Source of the DNA: Bacteroidales bacterium
GTDB taxonomy: Bacteria > Bacteroidota > Bacteroidia > Bacteroidales > Tenuifilaceae
Reading direction: 5' to 3'
DNA length: 64,000 nucleotides
Assembly (NCBI GenBank): GCA_013376985.1
Contig: JACABB010000003.1
Location: 173,280-237,279 of the forward strand
Shown here: piece after piece, positions 1 through 8,191 of the stretch
Layout: each line of letters begins with the position of its first letter
Numbering within the stretch: the stretch's first letter is position 1
Notes under the pieces: generated by a model
What the model was told of the DNA's origin: nothing
What the model saw: only the letters and a program-made list of their open reading frames with translations
Databases searched by the model: none
Made by a program: the position numbers and the translations under genes

Positions 1-131
1 AACTCAATGTTAGGATTAGCCTGAATCTTTCTTTGAGATGTGGCAAATATTTGATTTTTATTGCCTATTTGGAGCGCCTTAATGGTTTTCCGCCCAATTA
101 ATCCATTTGCACCTGTAACTAATATTTTCAT
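1..131 (-). CDS. NAD(P)-dependent sugar epimerase/reductase-type protein, N-terminal part only
   Basis: The frame opens with ATG at 131 and runs off the left edge, so only 43 residues are visible. They begin MKILVTGANGLIGRKTIKAL, which contains the GxxGxxG nucleotide-binding loop (GANGLIG) directly after the first beta strand of a Rossmann fold. That arrangement is typical of extended short-chain dehydrogenases such as dTDP-4-dehydrorhamnose reductase and other NAD-dependent epimerases. The substrate cannot be told from this fragment. It reads away from the channel gene at 234-1256 on the same strand, with about 100 bases between them. Confidence 0.75.
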   Translation of the reverse strand, partial: MKILVTGANGLIGRKTIKALQIGNKNQIFATSQRKIQANPNIE

Positions 132-233
132 CTGAAAAATATTTCAAATAATTAAACATCAATTATTTGATTTTATAAATTTAAAATATTTTTGAGATAT
201 CCGCATAAAAAACATTTTTATTTCACCCTGATA

Positions 234-1256
234 TCATTCTAAAATATTACCACTCATTAAATCCTTCAGATGCCAAAGTTGTTCGCGAGAACCAAGGACA
301 AAAAGTTTATCACCCGAATTAAGTTGAATATCGGGTAAAGGGTTTAAAACATATTGCTTGTTCGCCTTTTTTAAGCCTATCACATTGGCACCCGTTTTCT
401 CACGAATCTTAAGTCCATCAATTGTCCATATCTCATGATTCTTGTCATGCTTTACCAATGTAATTTCATAAAGGGCAACATCACCTGAGCGCTGGAGCAT
501 AATATTTTCGATAAATTCATGGATATCAGGCTGAACAATAAGTTTAGCCATTTTCTGCCCTCCAACCTTATCGGGCATTATAACATTGTTTGCACCTGCT
601 AATTTTAATTTCTTATCGTTGGTTAATGCTGATGCTCTGCTAATAATTGTGAGGTTTGGATTCATCTCCCTTGCAGTTATTACTACGAATAGATTATCGG
701 AATCACTTGCCATTGCAGTTATAAGAGCTCGTGCCCTTTCAACTCCTGCATTACTAAGAACTTTATCTTCAGTGGCATCACCTTGTACATAAAGTATCCT
801 CTCATTCTCCAGAGCATATTGAATAACTTTGGGCCTATTATCAATCACTACGACAGGTATATCATGAGATAAAAGTTCTTCAACAGCTTGCGATCCATTA
901 CGGCCATAACCAACAACAATAACATGATTGGTTAACTTACTAATCTTCTTTTCCACTTTTGTGCTGAATTTAAGATTGTTTACAATATTCTCAACAAAAT
1001 ACTTTGAAATCACTGAAACTGCAAAAGCATAAATTCCTAAACTAAGAATTATTAGAACCACTGTAAACCACATACCTACAATAGATAATGGGTGAACCTC
1101 TCGAAAGCCTACAGTCCCCATGGTTATAATAGTCATGTAAACAGCTTCGGAGAAGGTATAATTCTCAATTATCATATAGCCAGAAACTCCAAAAACAACT
1201 CCACTAAAAAGGAGAGATAATGCAATTACAGCAGATCGTTTACCATGTACCTCCAT
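234..1256 (-). CDS. Kch-type potassium channel with RCK/TrkA domains
   Basis: A 340-residue inner-membrane ion channel. Residues 8-28 and 57-82 are hydrophobic helices flanking a pore helix and filter (about 40-52, TMGTVGFRE), the two-helix pore layout of K+ channels. Residues 111-230 form a TrkA-N/RCK domain that starts HVIVVGYGRNG, a nucleotide-binding loop, followed by VVVIDNRP. A TrkA-C domain follows from about 255 to the end (GANVIGLKK, SGDKLFVLG). Length and order match prokaryotic ligand-gated K+ channels. The filter reads TVGF rather than the canonical TVGYG, so selectivity may differ, though variants occur in the family. The ATG start directly precedes MEVHGKRS. Confidence 0.9.
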   Translation of the reverse strand: MEVHGKRSAVIALSLLFSGVVFGVSGYMIIENYTFSEAVYMTIITMGTVGFREVHPLSIVGMWFTVVLIILSLGIYAFAVSVISKYFVENIVNNLKFSTKVEKKISKLTNHVIVVGYGRNGSQAVEELLSHDIPVVVIDNRPKVIQYALENERILYVQGDATEDKVLSNAGVERARALITAMASDSDNLFVVITAREMNPNLTIISRASALTNDKKLKLAGANNVIMPDKVGGQKMAKLIVQPDIHEFIENIMLQRSGDVALYEITLVKHDKNHEIWTIDGLKIREKTGANVIGLKKANKQYVLNPLPDIQLNSGDKLFVLGSREQLWHLKDLMSGNILE

Positions 1257-1371
1257 GTTACTTAAAATCGATTTTTTACTCTGTCTAAAAATTCCGCTCT
1301 ATGGCTTTAATAATCAGATAATGGAAAATTTGAAACTCAACATCAAAGTTCAAAACTCTATTACACAAAAC

Positions 1372-2655
1372 CTATTTAAAATCAACACTTTTCAATAGCA
1401 ACCTTGCACCCAGATGACAAAATAAACACTTTTTAGGGTCGCAATAGCAAGTTTTAAGCTGAATCATTGCTTGTGTATCGTAAGCAGTTTTTGCGGTAAG
1501 GCCTAAACCTACAAAACCTTTTGTAATGCTATTATTTTCTGGTTTAATCTCTTCGAGTAACCTCATAGCCTTTTCCTTTAAACCACTATTTGCTCTTGAG
1601 ATTCCATAGGCAAATACAAATGGAACAATTGAATTTATTGCTATGATACCTATTGAATCATCGCCTAAACGCTTATTTATCTCATCCGATACTTTACCAA
1701 AAGTATAATGAGATTTCCAATATATCGATGGTTCAACACGAATTAATCGGATTATATCACTTATTTCTTCTATTTCTATTATTTTTGAAAACAGAGAGGA
1801 GGACTGATGTATAAGGCTTGTAAATTGAGCAATTCTAATAGTTGGAAATGCAGTAGGTCGCATCCGTAAAAATTTCCAGAGATGACCTTGGATTGGAGTA
1901 AGGTTAAATTTATGCTGAAGGTATTTATATTCAGCGCTTAGCGATTTTGAATATTCATCGCATAAATCTAATTCAGGCAACAGCCCCGATTGTCCAAATA
2001 GCAATGCCTCTATCTGAAAAAGATTATTCTTGTGTTTTGATAGAACTTTTAATGGTGTAACCTTTGCCAGTAACTCAAAAGGCAATGCATTCGTTTTAAG
2101 TCCAAAACTCCTAGCCATTGAATGGTAAAAAGCCTCCTCCCAACTTCCATTCGCTTCATCGACTAGATTTAAAACATAGTTTGTCTTTTGCTCCAATCTT
2201 TCAACCAAAAGATTGGACAACCACATACTAGTTGTTAGTGAGTCAAAAGAAGCAAATTTCTCTTCACACGATATCCATTTCCCCGAACTTGTTAGATGCA
2301 TTAGTTCCCTTTCGAGAACATTCGGGTATTGGGTTTTAATTGTTGGTATTGATAACCCCTTACTATTAATTGCTGGCTTATCGTTATTAATAACAACATG
2401 TAATATTACATTATCGTAAGCAGGATTGTTATGATGTCCGTGCAAATACCAATCGGACGAGTTGATATGTATCTCAACATTTCCTGCCCACAGAGTTTTC
2501 CCTATACGAATTTTGGCGTTAAAGAAATCGGGGCCAGAATCGCTATTGTATTCCCCAGGGTGAATTACCTCAATTAATTCCCCTTCGAACGTGGTTTGTC
2601 CATTAAAAGCAAAATGCTTGGTTTTCCAAATAAAATACAGCAAATCCTCTCTCAT
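1372..2655 (-). CDS. DUF2851 family protein
   Basis: 427 residues. The N-terminal half has the signature of the Bacteroidota DUF2851 family: MREDLLYFIWKTKHF, then HPGEYNSDSGPDFFNAKI and GNVEIHINSSDWYLHGH, rich in acidic and His residues spaced like a nuclease-like active site. The C-terminus carries a Cys cluster (TCYCDPKKCLFCHLG), a possible metal site. The biochemical function of the family is not established. It is a single gene with a short gap to the channel gene, and it reads away from the tRNA-Pro locus. It looks like core genome. Confidence 0.85.
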   Translation of the reverse strand: MREDLLYFIWKTKHFAFNGQTTFEGELIEVIHPGEYNSDSGPDFFNAKIRIGKTLWAGNVEIHINSSDWYLHGHHNNPAYDNVILHVVINNDKPAINSKGLSIPTIKTQYPNVLERELMHLTSSGKWISCEEKFASFDSLTTSMWLSNLLVERLEQKTNYVLNLVDEANGSWEEAFYHSMARSFGLKTNALPFELLAKVTPLKVLSKHKNNLFQIEALLFGQSGLLPELDLCDEYSKSLSAEYKYLQHKFNLTPIQGHLWKFLRMRPTAFPTIRIAQFTSLIHQSSSLFSKIIEIEEISDIIRLIRVEPSIYWKSHYTFGKVSDEINKRLGDDSIGIIAINSIVPFVFAYGISRANSGLKEKAMRLLEEIKPENNSITKGFVGLGLTAKTAYDTQAMIQLKTCYCDPKKCLFCHLGARLLLKSVDFK

Positions 2656-2734
2656 TCATTATCAGGTTATTTCAGCTTAAGATAGTAAAAAAATATAAAA
2701 TAATCGATTCATGAGAAGAAAAGATAAAAAAATG

Positions 2735-2742
2735 TAATTTTG
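2735..2742 (+). promoter_or_regulatory. -7 promoter element of the tRNA-Pro gene
   Basis: TAATTTTG matches the Bacteroidota -7 consensus TAnnTTTG and lies 12 bases before the first base of the tRNA, the right distance for a start just upstream of the mature tRNA. No clear -33 TTTG is visible. Confidence 0.6.
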
Positions 2743-2754
2743 CTGTCCATAAAA

Positions 2755-2829
2755 CGGGGTGTAGCGCAGCCCGGTTAGCGCGCTACGTTCGGGACGTAGA
2801 GGTCGTGAGTTCGAATCTCACCACCCCGA
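2755..2829 (+). tRNA. tRNA-Pro (anticodon CGG)
   Basis: A complete cloverleaf. The 7-bp acceptor stem is CGGGGTG/CACCCCG. The D arm follows GCGCAGCCCGGTTAGCGC, the anticodon stem is CTACG/CGTAG around loop TTCGGGA (anticodon CGG), and the T arm is GTGAG-TTCGAAT-CTCAC. The discriminator is A and no CCA is encoded. The identity is proline, reading CCG. The 3' end is the proposed insertion site of the large element to its right, so the acceptor and T arm as they now stand may be supplied by the element. Confidence 0.95.
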
Positions 2830-2830
2830 C
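2816..2830 (+). repeat. Candidate attL core in the tRNA-Pro 3' end
   Basis: TCTCACCACCCCGAC closes the tRNA. CACCCCGAC (2822-2830) recurs exactly at 54610-54618, where it is again preceded by TCTCAC-like sequence; the two are identical over 12 bases if three bases are skipped. The integrase gene starts 285 bases away. The core is short, so the call rests on position, the nearby integrase and the second copy in front of a tRNA-like trailer. Confidence 0.5.
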
Positions 2831-2852
2831 AAAATGGGTAACAACCCAAAAC

Positions 2853-2890
2853 AAAAGCTCGTAAATCTTATGATTTACGGGCTTTTTTAT
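2853..2890 (+). terminator. Rho-independent terminator after tRNA-Pro
   Basis: A hairpin with arms AAAGCtCGTAAATC and GATTTACGgGCTTT around a TTA(T) loop, followed by a run of T. It lies about 25 bases after the tRNA. If the element boundary is right, this terminator belongs to the element and replaces the one left at 54626-54655. Confidence 0.75.
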
Positions 2891-2934
2891 TTTTCTGATA
2901 CAAAATCGAAACAATTATTTTCAACCAAAATGTT

Positions 2935-2982
2935 ACCTATTCGGAGACCAAAAATTTATTTTACTTTTGGGTCACCGAATAG
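2935..2982 (+). repeat. Inverted CTATTCGGnnACC boxes near the left end (possible integrase arm sites)
   Basis: CTATTCGGAGACC at 2937-2949 faces its inverted copy GGTCACCGAATAG at 2970-2982, which reads CTATTCGGTGACC on the other strand. A third copy, CTATTCGGTTACC, lies at 54531-54543 just inside the proposed right end. Short repeated boxes near both ends are what arm-type binding sites of a tyrosine recombinase look like. No binding data exist here, so the role is inferred. Confidence 0.45.
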
Positions 2983-3114
2983 CACGTAAATAATTTATAT
3001 ACAATTAGTTGAAAATATTATTTAGGTGTTTTTGATGGATTTTAAGAGGTCGTTTTAAGCAATTAAGGTGACCAAGATTTTAAAACGAATTAATAACAAC
3101 TAAAACGTATTTGT

Positions 3115-4383
3115 ATGACAACAACAAACACCTTCGGAATTATCTTTTATCTTAAAAGACAAAAAGAGAAAAAAGGCAAAGCTCCTATCTATGCCAGAAT
3201 TACAGTAGATGGGAAACGTGTAGAAGTTTCTATCAAAAAAGACATTGAAATTGATAATTGGAGCCACGGTAAAGGTATGGCCAAAGGAAAGGGTGAGGAA
3301 ATTAAGGCTTTGAACACCTTTCTGGAACAAATAAGAAGTCGTATGGTAGAATGTTACCAGCAACTACAGCTAAAGAAGCAGCTAATTACGGCTGTTGCAA
3401 TTAAAAACAAGTTCCTGGGCATTGAAGAAAAAGAACATTCACTAATGAGTTTATTCGACTACCATAACGAGGAAATGAAAAACATTCTCGAATGGGGAAC
3501 AATGAAAAACTACTATACGACAAAGACATACTTCCAGTTATACATAAAGGAAGTGCTTCATACATCAGACCTATACCTCTCCCAATTAAGTTATAAATTT
3601 GTCGTTGGTTATGAGAAATTTATGAGGGAGCATAAACCGCTTCAACCCAAAAAACCTTGTGGTCAAAATACTGTTATGAAACATATCGAAAGGCTCAGAA
3701 AGGTTGTTAATCTTGCAATCAAAAACGAATGGCTAGACCGAGACCCTTTTCAGAAATTTCAACCCGTTTTTATTAAAAGCAACCGGCAGTATCTAACTGC
3801 TGAAGAATTGGCAGCAATCGAACAGCGAGAATTTAAAATTTTGCGATTGCAACATGCCAAAGACATGTTTATATTCAGTTGTTACACTGGACTTGCATAT
3901 ATTGACGTATATGAATTAACACCACAAAATATGTCATTAGGTATTGATGGCGAATATTGGATAAATACCTGCCGACACAAAACAGACATACCAGTTAGAG
4001 TACCATTGTTACCAAAAGCTATGGCCATAGTGGAAAAGTATAAAAATAACCCAAGGGTTTTAGAATCCGGTAGGTTATTACCAGTTTATGCCAATCAAAT
4101 ACTAAATTCTTATCTAAAAGAGATTGCTGATTTTTGTGGTATCGAAAAACCTTTGTCCTTCCATATTGCCCGTCACACGTTTGCAACAACCGTAACCTTA
4201 ACAAATGGAGTTCCAATTGAAACAGTATCAAAACTTTTGGGGCATACAAGTATTAAAACAACCCAAATTTATGCTAAGGTCATAGAGCAAAAAGTTAGTA
4301 ATGACATGCTAAATCTCCGCAGTAAACTAAATGAAAACATTCAAAATCAAATAAATAACGACAAGAAGTTGGCGATAATTTAA
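3115..4383 (+). CDS. Tyrosine recombinase (integrase), Bacteroidota IntDOT-like type
   Basis: 422 residues; would catalyse site-specific integration and excision of the element. The order is an N-terminal arm-binding domain (about 1-90, FGIIFYLKRQKEKKGKAPIYARI), a SAM-like core-binding domain (about 100-210), and a catalytic domain. Catalytic landmarks are HIARHTF (about 349-355), LLGHTSIKTTQIYAKV with the last His and the Tyr nucleophile (about 376 and 388), and HKTDIPVRVPLL. At the box where most relatives have the first catalytic Arg it reads CYTGLAYIDV, the variant known from the CTnDOT integrase. It reads away from tRNA-Pro, as expected for an integrase at its own att site. ATG at 3115. 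Confidence 0.93.
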   Translation: MTTTNTFGIIFYLKRQKEKKGKAPIYARITVDGKRVEVSIKKDIEIDNWSHGKGMAKGKGEEIKALNTFLEQIRSRMVECYQQLQLKKQLITAVAIKNKFLGIEEKEHSLMSLFDYHNEEMKNILEWGTMKNYYTTKTYFQLYIKEVLHTSDLYLSQLSYKFVVGYEKFMREHKPLQPKKPCGQNTVMKHIERLRKVVNLAIKNEWLDRDPFQKFQPVFIKSNRQYLTAEELAAIEQREFKILRLQHAKDMFIFSCYTGLAYIDVYELTPQNMSLGIDGEYWINTCRHKTDIPVRVPLLPKAMAIVEKYKNNPRVLESGRLLPVYANQILNSYLKEIADFCGIEKPLSFHIARHTFATTVTLTNGVPIETVSKLLGHTSIKTTQIYAKVIEQKVSNDMLNLRSKLNENIQNQINNDKKLAII

Positions 4384-4529
4384 ACTTATCTGCTTTTGAA
4401 ACTGTTTTGGGAATTTTGACGTTTTTGTGATAATTGGGGTGATTTTGAAAAACTTCAACCGATTAAAATCCGTATAATATATTAGGGACACAGATACTTT
4501 AAGGTTGCACCAGTACATGAAATGCGTCA

Positions 4530-5714
4530 ATGTCTGTAGAGAAGAACCTTTCATTGCAATACGAATTAGGAGTACTTGATGAATTAGTACTCGAAAGGAT
4601 AAACCCGGAGCAAGAAATGAGAGCCTTGTTACCGGAGTGTATAGATATTGCGAAGAAACAGAAAGAAATTATCAGTAAAAAAATGGTAGCTACTGCTTAT
4701 TCTTTTACTAAAGAAAAGCATACCCTTACTTACATACACAACCATCAAGCCCGGTTAAGTTTCTTAATAGAACAACTCACTAATTATCTAAACCATGAAT
4801 TTATTAAAGACTCAGGGGAGCATCAACAAATAGTTGACCAGGTACTAAAACAGATTGTATCCCTGGTTCGATTCTTGGCTGACACATTCAAAGATTATTT
4901 TAACTACGATGCAGAATCGACCGTAACCTTTAAACATACGGCCTCGGCTTACTTTACCGAACAAATTAAAAAGATTGAAGGAAAATTTGAAGGAAATTGC
5001 CCAGCTTTATTAGAACTCGCACTTGGAGCTATCAAAGAATTTTCAACCAATCCACTAATTAAACCAACCACATTCCGTAGGTTAATGTATTATGATTTCA
5101 TGTTAAAAGATATTGAACCATTAATTCTATCGGGTAAAATAGACTCGAAATCCCTGATAATTACTTTAATTGGGCTGAATTTTAATTCGAGCCAGTTCAT
5201 GTGGTATTTGACACAAGAAATAGAACATGCTGTGATGCCTTTAGAAACTCATAGCGAGAAAGTAGATAAATTGACTTGGTATCTAAAACAGTTCAATCAA
5301 GCCCATGTCAGGAGCGATATTATCTTTGAAAAGAATCAGGAGCCAATTAAAGAGCGAATTATCAACTGGATTTTGGAGGAAGTTGGATATTTGGAGCGAA
5401 ACATGAGAGTAGAGCAAGGTTTGATTAATTCCGGCAAAGAGCTAACAGATACAGAAATTTTGTTTGAGACAACACTTTCAGTCCCACAATTGGCATATCT
5501 TTTTAAGGTTATGCTTGAATCAAAAATAATTAAAGAAAGAAACATTACTCAAATGCTCAGATTTATAGCAGAACATAGCAGTTCTATCAATACATCGGGT
5601 AAAATTGGTTATCCCAGCTTACGAAAAAACTATTATACTAACGAGACAGGGGCAAAACAAGCAGTTAAGGACGTTATTATCAAGATGCTCAACGAAGTGA
5701 ATAAAAGCCTCTAA
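4530..5714 (+). CDS. Hypothetical protein, RteC-like
   Basis: 394 residues, mostly helical, with no signal peptide or membrane segment. The last third (TLSVPQLAYLFKVMLE, then MLRFIAEHSSSINT, then YPSLRKNYY) resembles the C-terminal region of RteC-type proteins beside Bacteroidota integrases, which act in excision control of conjugative transposons. The resemblance is by eye only. It follows the integrase after 146 bases and overlaps by four bases the oppositely oriented gene at 5711-5935. ATG at 4530 begins MSVEKNLSL. The reading frame is certain; the function is weakly supported. Confidence 0.7.
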   Translation: MSVEKNLSLQYELGVLDELVLERINPEQEMRALLPECIDIAKKQKEIISKKMVATAYSFTKEKHTLTYIHNHQARLSFLIEQLTNYLNHEFIKDSGEHQQIVDQVLKQIVSLVRFLADTFKDYFNYDAESTVTFKHTASAYFTEQIKKIEGKFEGNCPALLELALGAIKEFSTNPLIKPTTFRRLMYYDFMLKDIEPLILSGKIDSKSLIITLIGLNFNSSQFMWYLTQEIEHAVMPLETHSEKVDKLTWYLKQFNQAHVRSDIIFEKNQEPIKERIINWILEEVGYLERNMRVEQGLINSGKELTDTEILFETTLSVPQLAYLFKVMLESKIIKERNITQMLRFIAEHSSSINTSGKIGYPSLRKNYYTNETGAKQAVKDVIIKMLNEVNKSL

Positions 5715-5935
5715 TCGTCAGATAGCACAGAATCTACATCGTAATATTTCAGGATAGTAATCAGTTCATTTAGTACCCTATACCCAAAATAGGGTAGTTT
5801 TAACAGTTTGCTTACGGGTACTTTGGTAATCTCTCCGAGATTGTTAAATCGGTTTATCCTTGCCATTTCCAAAAACTCATCACTTAGAGCAAAATGGCTT
5901 AGAGGTTTTTTAAGAATAGTATTCTCTTTAACCAT
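5711..5935 (-). CDS. Small alpha-CTD/HhH-like protein
   Basis: 74 residues. The segment FLEMARINRFNNLGEITKVP then SKLLKLPYFGYRVLNELITI follows the pattern of the C-terminal domain of RNA polymerase alpha: a helix, a short turn, 'lp-x-fG-x-r', then a helix. Such free-standing domains of tandem HhH type are seen in Bacteroidota mobile elements. A role in DNA binding or transcription control of the integration module is plausible but unproven. It is convergent with the RteC-like gene, overlapping its end by four bases. Confidence 0.65.
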   Translation of the reverse strand: MVKENTILKKPLSHFALSDEFLEMARINRFNNLGEITKVPVSKLLKLPYFGYRVLNELITILKYYDVDSVLSDD

Positions 5936-5987
5936 AATTTTTCACTTAGTAGTCTCACGCAAAACAAAGCGTGGGTTATCAGTAATC

Positions 5988-6100
5988 AGTCACAGAGGTA
6001 CAGCCAAGCACCCACAGCACCAATAAACTGAGCCCACGCAGAGCGTGAGCGACCAGTCTATTTCCGAGTGCTGCATAGAATTTGGCTGTTTTCTGTGACT
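5988..6100. repeat. 17-bp imperfect inverted repeat
   Basis: The left arm is AGTCACAGA-ggt-ACAGCCAA (5988-6007) and the right arm TTGGCTGT-tt-TCTGTGACT (6082-6100): 17 paired bases with one small internal bulge, 74 bases apart. It interleaves with the CTCACGC/GCGTGAG repeat pair, so the two folds are mutually exclusive or form a cruciform-like structure. Confidence 0.7.
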
Positions 6101-6238
6101 CAGTAAATAGCTTTCGCTACGTATGTTTTATAATATCTTCAATATCGCTGCAAAGGTAACAAATTATCTCCAAAACGTATTTGTTTTTATCGCATTACAT
6201 TCTCTCAAATAATATTTTTTAAAAAATTATTTCTCTGA

Positions 6239-6275
6239 CTGTCAGATATATGACAGGGGGCCACGTGGCCCCTGT
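6239..6275. repeat. Two adjacent palindromes upstream of the excisionase-type gene
   Basis: CTGTCA-gatata-TGACAG (6239-6256) is followed by ACAGGGG...CCACGTGG...CCCCTGT (6253-6275), a GC-rich near-perfect palindrome centred on CCACGTGG with one unpaired G. The pair stands out against AT-rich surroundings and lies about 60 bases before the ATG at 6337. It could be an operator or a terminator for transcription coming from upstream; there is no T-run after it. Confidence 0.55.
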
Positions 6276-6336
6276 GACTGGTTGCGCATTGATAATTTAT
6301 TTTGTTTTGCATTGAATTAATTTAAACTTTATCAAT

Positions 6337-6618
6337 ATGCCAACACAAATTGTAACAACCGATGATTTGAGGGAACTCAAAATAGAGTTGCTCGAAGATT
6401 TTAAGCGTTTATTGAAAGAACATGGTGGACAACCCTCTAAAAAGTGGCTTAAATCGCCCGAAGTTCGAAAGTTGCTAAACATTTCCCCTGGTACGCTACA
6501 AAATCTGCGTGTAAACGGTGTTCTGCCATACACCAGAATTGGTGGTGCATTGTATTATGATTATGAAGATATTCAAAAAATATTTTTAGCCAACAAGAAG
6601 CAGAACAAATTATTTTGA
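6337..6618 (+). CDS. Excisionase-type HTH_17 DNA-binding protein
   Basis: 93 residues. After a helical N-terminus the core reads WLKSPEVRKLLNISPGTLQN, then LRVNGVLPYTRIGGALYYD: the winged-helix HTH_17/MerR-like fold shared by excisionases and small regulators of Bacteroidota integrative elements. It probably bends DNA at the att region or regulates replication genes. It stands directly ahead of the initiator gene (28 bases) and reads the same way, so the two are likely co-transcribed. Confidence 0.85.
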   Translation: MPTQIVTTDDLRELKIELLEDFKRLLKEHGGQPSKKWLKSPEVRKLLNISPGTLQNLRVNGVLPYTRIGGALYYDYEDIQKIFLANKKQNKLF

Positions 6619-6646
6619 TTGTTGCACCCTTTAATTTTGAGTGCGC

Positions 6647-7495
6647 ATGAACTATATCAGGCATCTTTCAGCGTTTTATTCAAGGGCTGCTAATGACAAT
6701 AGGCTCAATATGGCACATATCAGTTTATACCATGCTTTATTTCAATTTTGGAATATGAATAGGTTTATGAATCCTATATCCATTAACAGGTCGCAATTAT
6801 TACGATACAGTAAAATTGGCTCATTTCACACCTTTTACAGATGTCTAAATGACTTACATTCATGGGAATATATTGAGTATTTGCCGTCACATTCGCCAGC
6901 TAAAGGTAGCTTTGTTAACTTGTGCAATTTTGACATAACTGAACCATCAAAAAACAAAAATATTGGTGCAGATTCAGCACAACTACGGTGCAATTTCGAC
7001 ACAACTGATGGTGCAAATTCAGCACAACTATGGTGCAAAAACGACATAACTATTGGTGCATATATGCATCCTTCAATAAACAATATAAACAATAAAACAA
7101 ATAAAACATATATAAAGGGGAAAAATCAAGCGCAAAATTCTGAAAAAGTTATTTCTGATTCTTTAAAAAGTAAAACTGGTTTAAGTCAAGATGAACAAAT
7201 TATCGACGATTCAAAAAGAAAAAAAGTTGCGCAAAAAAAAGAAAAGGAATTTGTTCCGCCGAAACTTGATGAAGTAACAACTTTCTTCATAGAAGAAAAG
7301 TACCCGGAACTTGAATCAAAGAAGTTTTTCTATCACTTCGAGGCCAATGGATGGAAAGTTGGTGGAAAAAACCCGATGAAAAACTGGCAAGCTTCCGCAC
7401 ACAATTGGATTCTTAATGCTTCCAAGTACGAAACCGAAACAAAACCAAATGCTGTAAAACTTAACACGAGCAAAGACTATGGCGAACCCTTATGA
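6647..7495 (+). CDS. Replication initiator-like protein with iterons inside its gene
   Basis: 282 residues from ATG 6647 (a GTG six bases earlier is also possible). The N-terminal 90 residues look like a winged-helix DNA-binding domain (ISLYHALFQFWNMNRFM, INRSQLLRYSKIGSFHTFYR). A low-complexity middle (residues 92-145) repeats GAxSAQLxC/DxT and is encoded by tandem iterons. The C-terminus (KFFYHFEANGWKVGGKNPMK, NWQASAHNWI) has the DnaT/DnaD-like motif that contacts helicase loaders. The gene overlaps the next one, a DnaC-like loader, by 17 bases. The layout matches lambda O/P-type replication modules. Confidence 0.75.
   Translation: MNYIRHLSAFYSRAANDNRLNMAHISLYHALFQFWNMNRFMNPISINRSQLLRYSKIGSFHTFYRCLNDLHSWEYIEYLPSHSPAKGSFVNLCNFDITEPSKNKNIGADSAQLRCNFDTTDGANSAQLWCKNDITIGAYMHPSINNINNKTNKTYIKGKNQAQNSEKVISDSLKSKTGLSQDEQIIDDSKRKKVAQKKEKEFVPPKLDEVTTFFIEEKYPELESKKFFYHFEANGWKVGGKNPMKNWQASAHNWILNASKYETETKPNAVKLNTSKDYGEPL
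6921..7060 (+). repeat. Iteron array, candidate replication origin
   Basis: Copies of GGTGCAAWTTCRRCAYAACT begin at 6921 (TGTGCA variant), 6965, 6987, 7010, 7032 and 7055 (shortened). Spacing is 22-23 bases, with one 44-base step, so all lie on the same face of the helix, about two turns apart. They sit wholly inside the initiator gene, as the lambda origin sits inside gene O. Confidence 0.7.
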
Positions 7496-8093
7496 TTTTA
7501 ATACATGCCTGAAAATAATTGAAAGGAAAGGGAAAGAGCTTTTCGGAGGTCATTTCAGGATACATGACGAAGACCACGAGCTAATAGCAAAACTTCTGGT
7601 CTATATCCTGAAAGACGAAGAGAATGCTCAAAAACACAGTATTTCACTTCATAAGGGGATTTTATTGTCCGGGCCGGTTGGTTGTGGTAAAACTTCACTA
7701 ATGTCAATTTTACGGTTCTTTCAGCCGGGAGATAATCGGTATATAATGAAATCGTGTCGTGATGTGAGTTTTGAATTTATTCAGGATGGGTATTTGGTGA
7801 TTACGAAGTATAGTAAACAAGCTTTTAACCAGGACAAGCCAAAAGCTTGTTGTTTCGATGACCTTGGAACTGAAAACAACCTGAAATACTATGGGAACGA
7901 ATGCAATGTGATGGCCGAAATCTTACTATCCAGGTATGATTTGTTCGTTTCGTGGCAAATGGTAACACATATCACAACCAACCTAAATAGTTCCGAGATT
8001 GAATCGCTTTACGGAATAAGGGTTAGAAGTCGGATGCGTGAGATGTTTAACCTCATAAATTTTGACACAGGTGCAAAGGATAAGCGATTTTAG
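7479..8093 (+). CDS. DnaC-like AAA+ helicase loader
   Basis: 204 residues. Walker A is GILLSGPVGCGKTSLM (about 64-79); the Walker B-like acidic box is ACCFDDLGTEN (about 123-133), the 'DDLG' form typical of DnaC/IstB loaders; a sensor-like THITTNLNS (about 165-173) and an arginine-rich GIRVRSRMREMF follow. It would load the host replicative helicase at the element's origin with help from the initiator upstream, whose gene it overlaps by 17 bases. It is slightly shorter than E. coli DnaC. Confidence 0.85.
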   Translation: MANPYDFNTCLKIIERKGKELFGGHFRIHDEDHELIAKLLVYILKDEENAQKHSISLHKGILLSGPVGCGKTSLMSILRFFQPGDNRYIMKSCRDVSFEFIQDGYLVITKYSKQAFNQDKPKACCFDDLGTENNLKYYGNECNVMAEILLSRYDLFVSWQMVTHITTNLNSSEIESLYGIRVRSRMREMFNLINFDTGAKDKRF

Positions 8094-8191
8094 GTTGAAA
8101 ATAAGTTGAATTTCGGTTAACAACCAATTAAAAAGTAGTTCAATATGAATAGAATATCATTAAAAACAATTGGAAAGTGGTTGAAAAAGAA

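Larger units (their letters stand above)
5936..6336. other. Non-coding patch of 401 bases with nested palindromes
   Basis: No convincing gene. The stretch is unusually structured. CTCACGC (5954-5960) can pair with GCGTGAG (6043-6049), and inside it GCGTGGG (5969-5975) with CCCACGC (6033-6039). A second pair crosses it: AGTCACAGA/ACAGCCAA (5988-6007) with TTGGCTGT/TCTGTGACT (6082-6100). Two more palindromes lie at 6239-6275. It separates the convergent regulator gene from the excisionase/replication genes, so a cis-acting role in excision, replication or transcription control is likely. Which of these cannot be told. Confidence 0.6.

Noticed and set aside
3102-6184. The 13-mer AAAACGTATTTGT at 3102-3114 (just before the integrase ATG) and again at 6172-6184
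   Set aside because: Possibly a shared regulatory site, but two copies of an AT-rich 13-mer are too little to claim without a genome-wide count.
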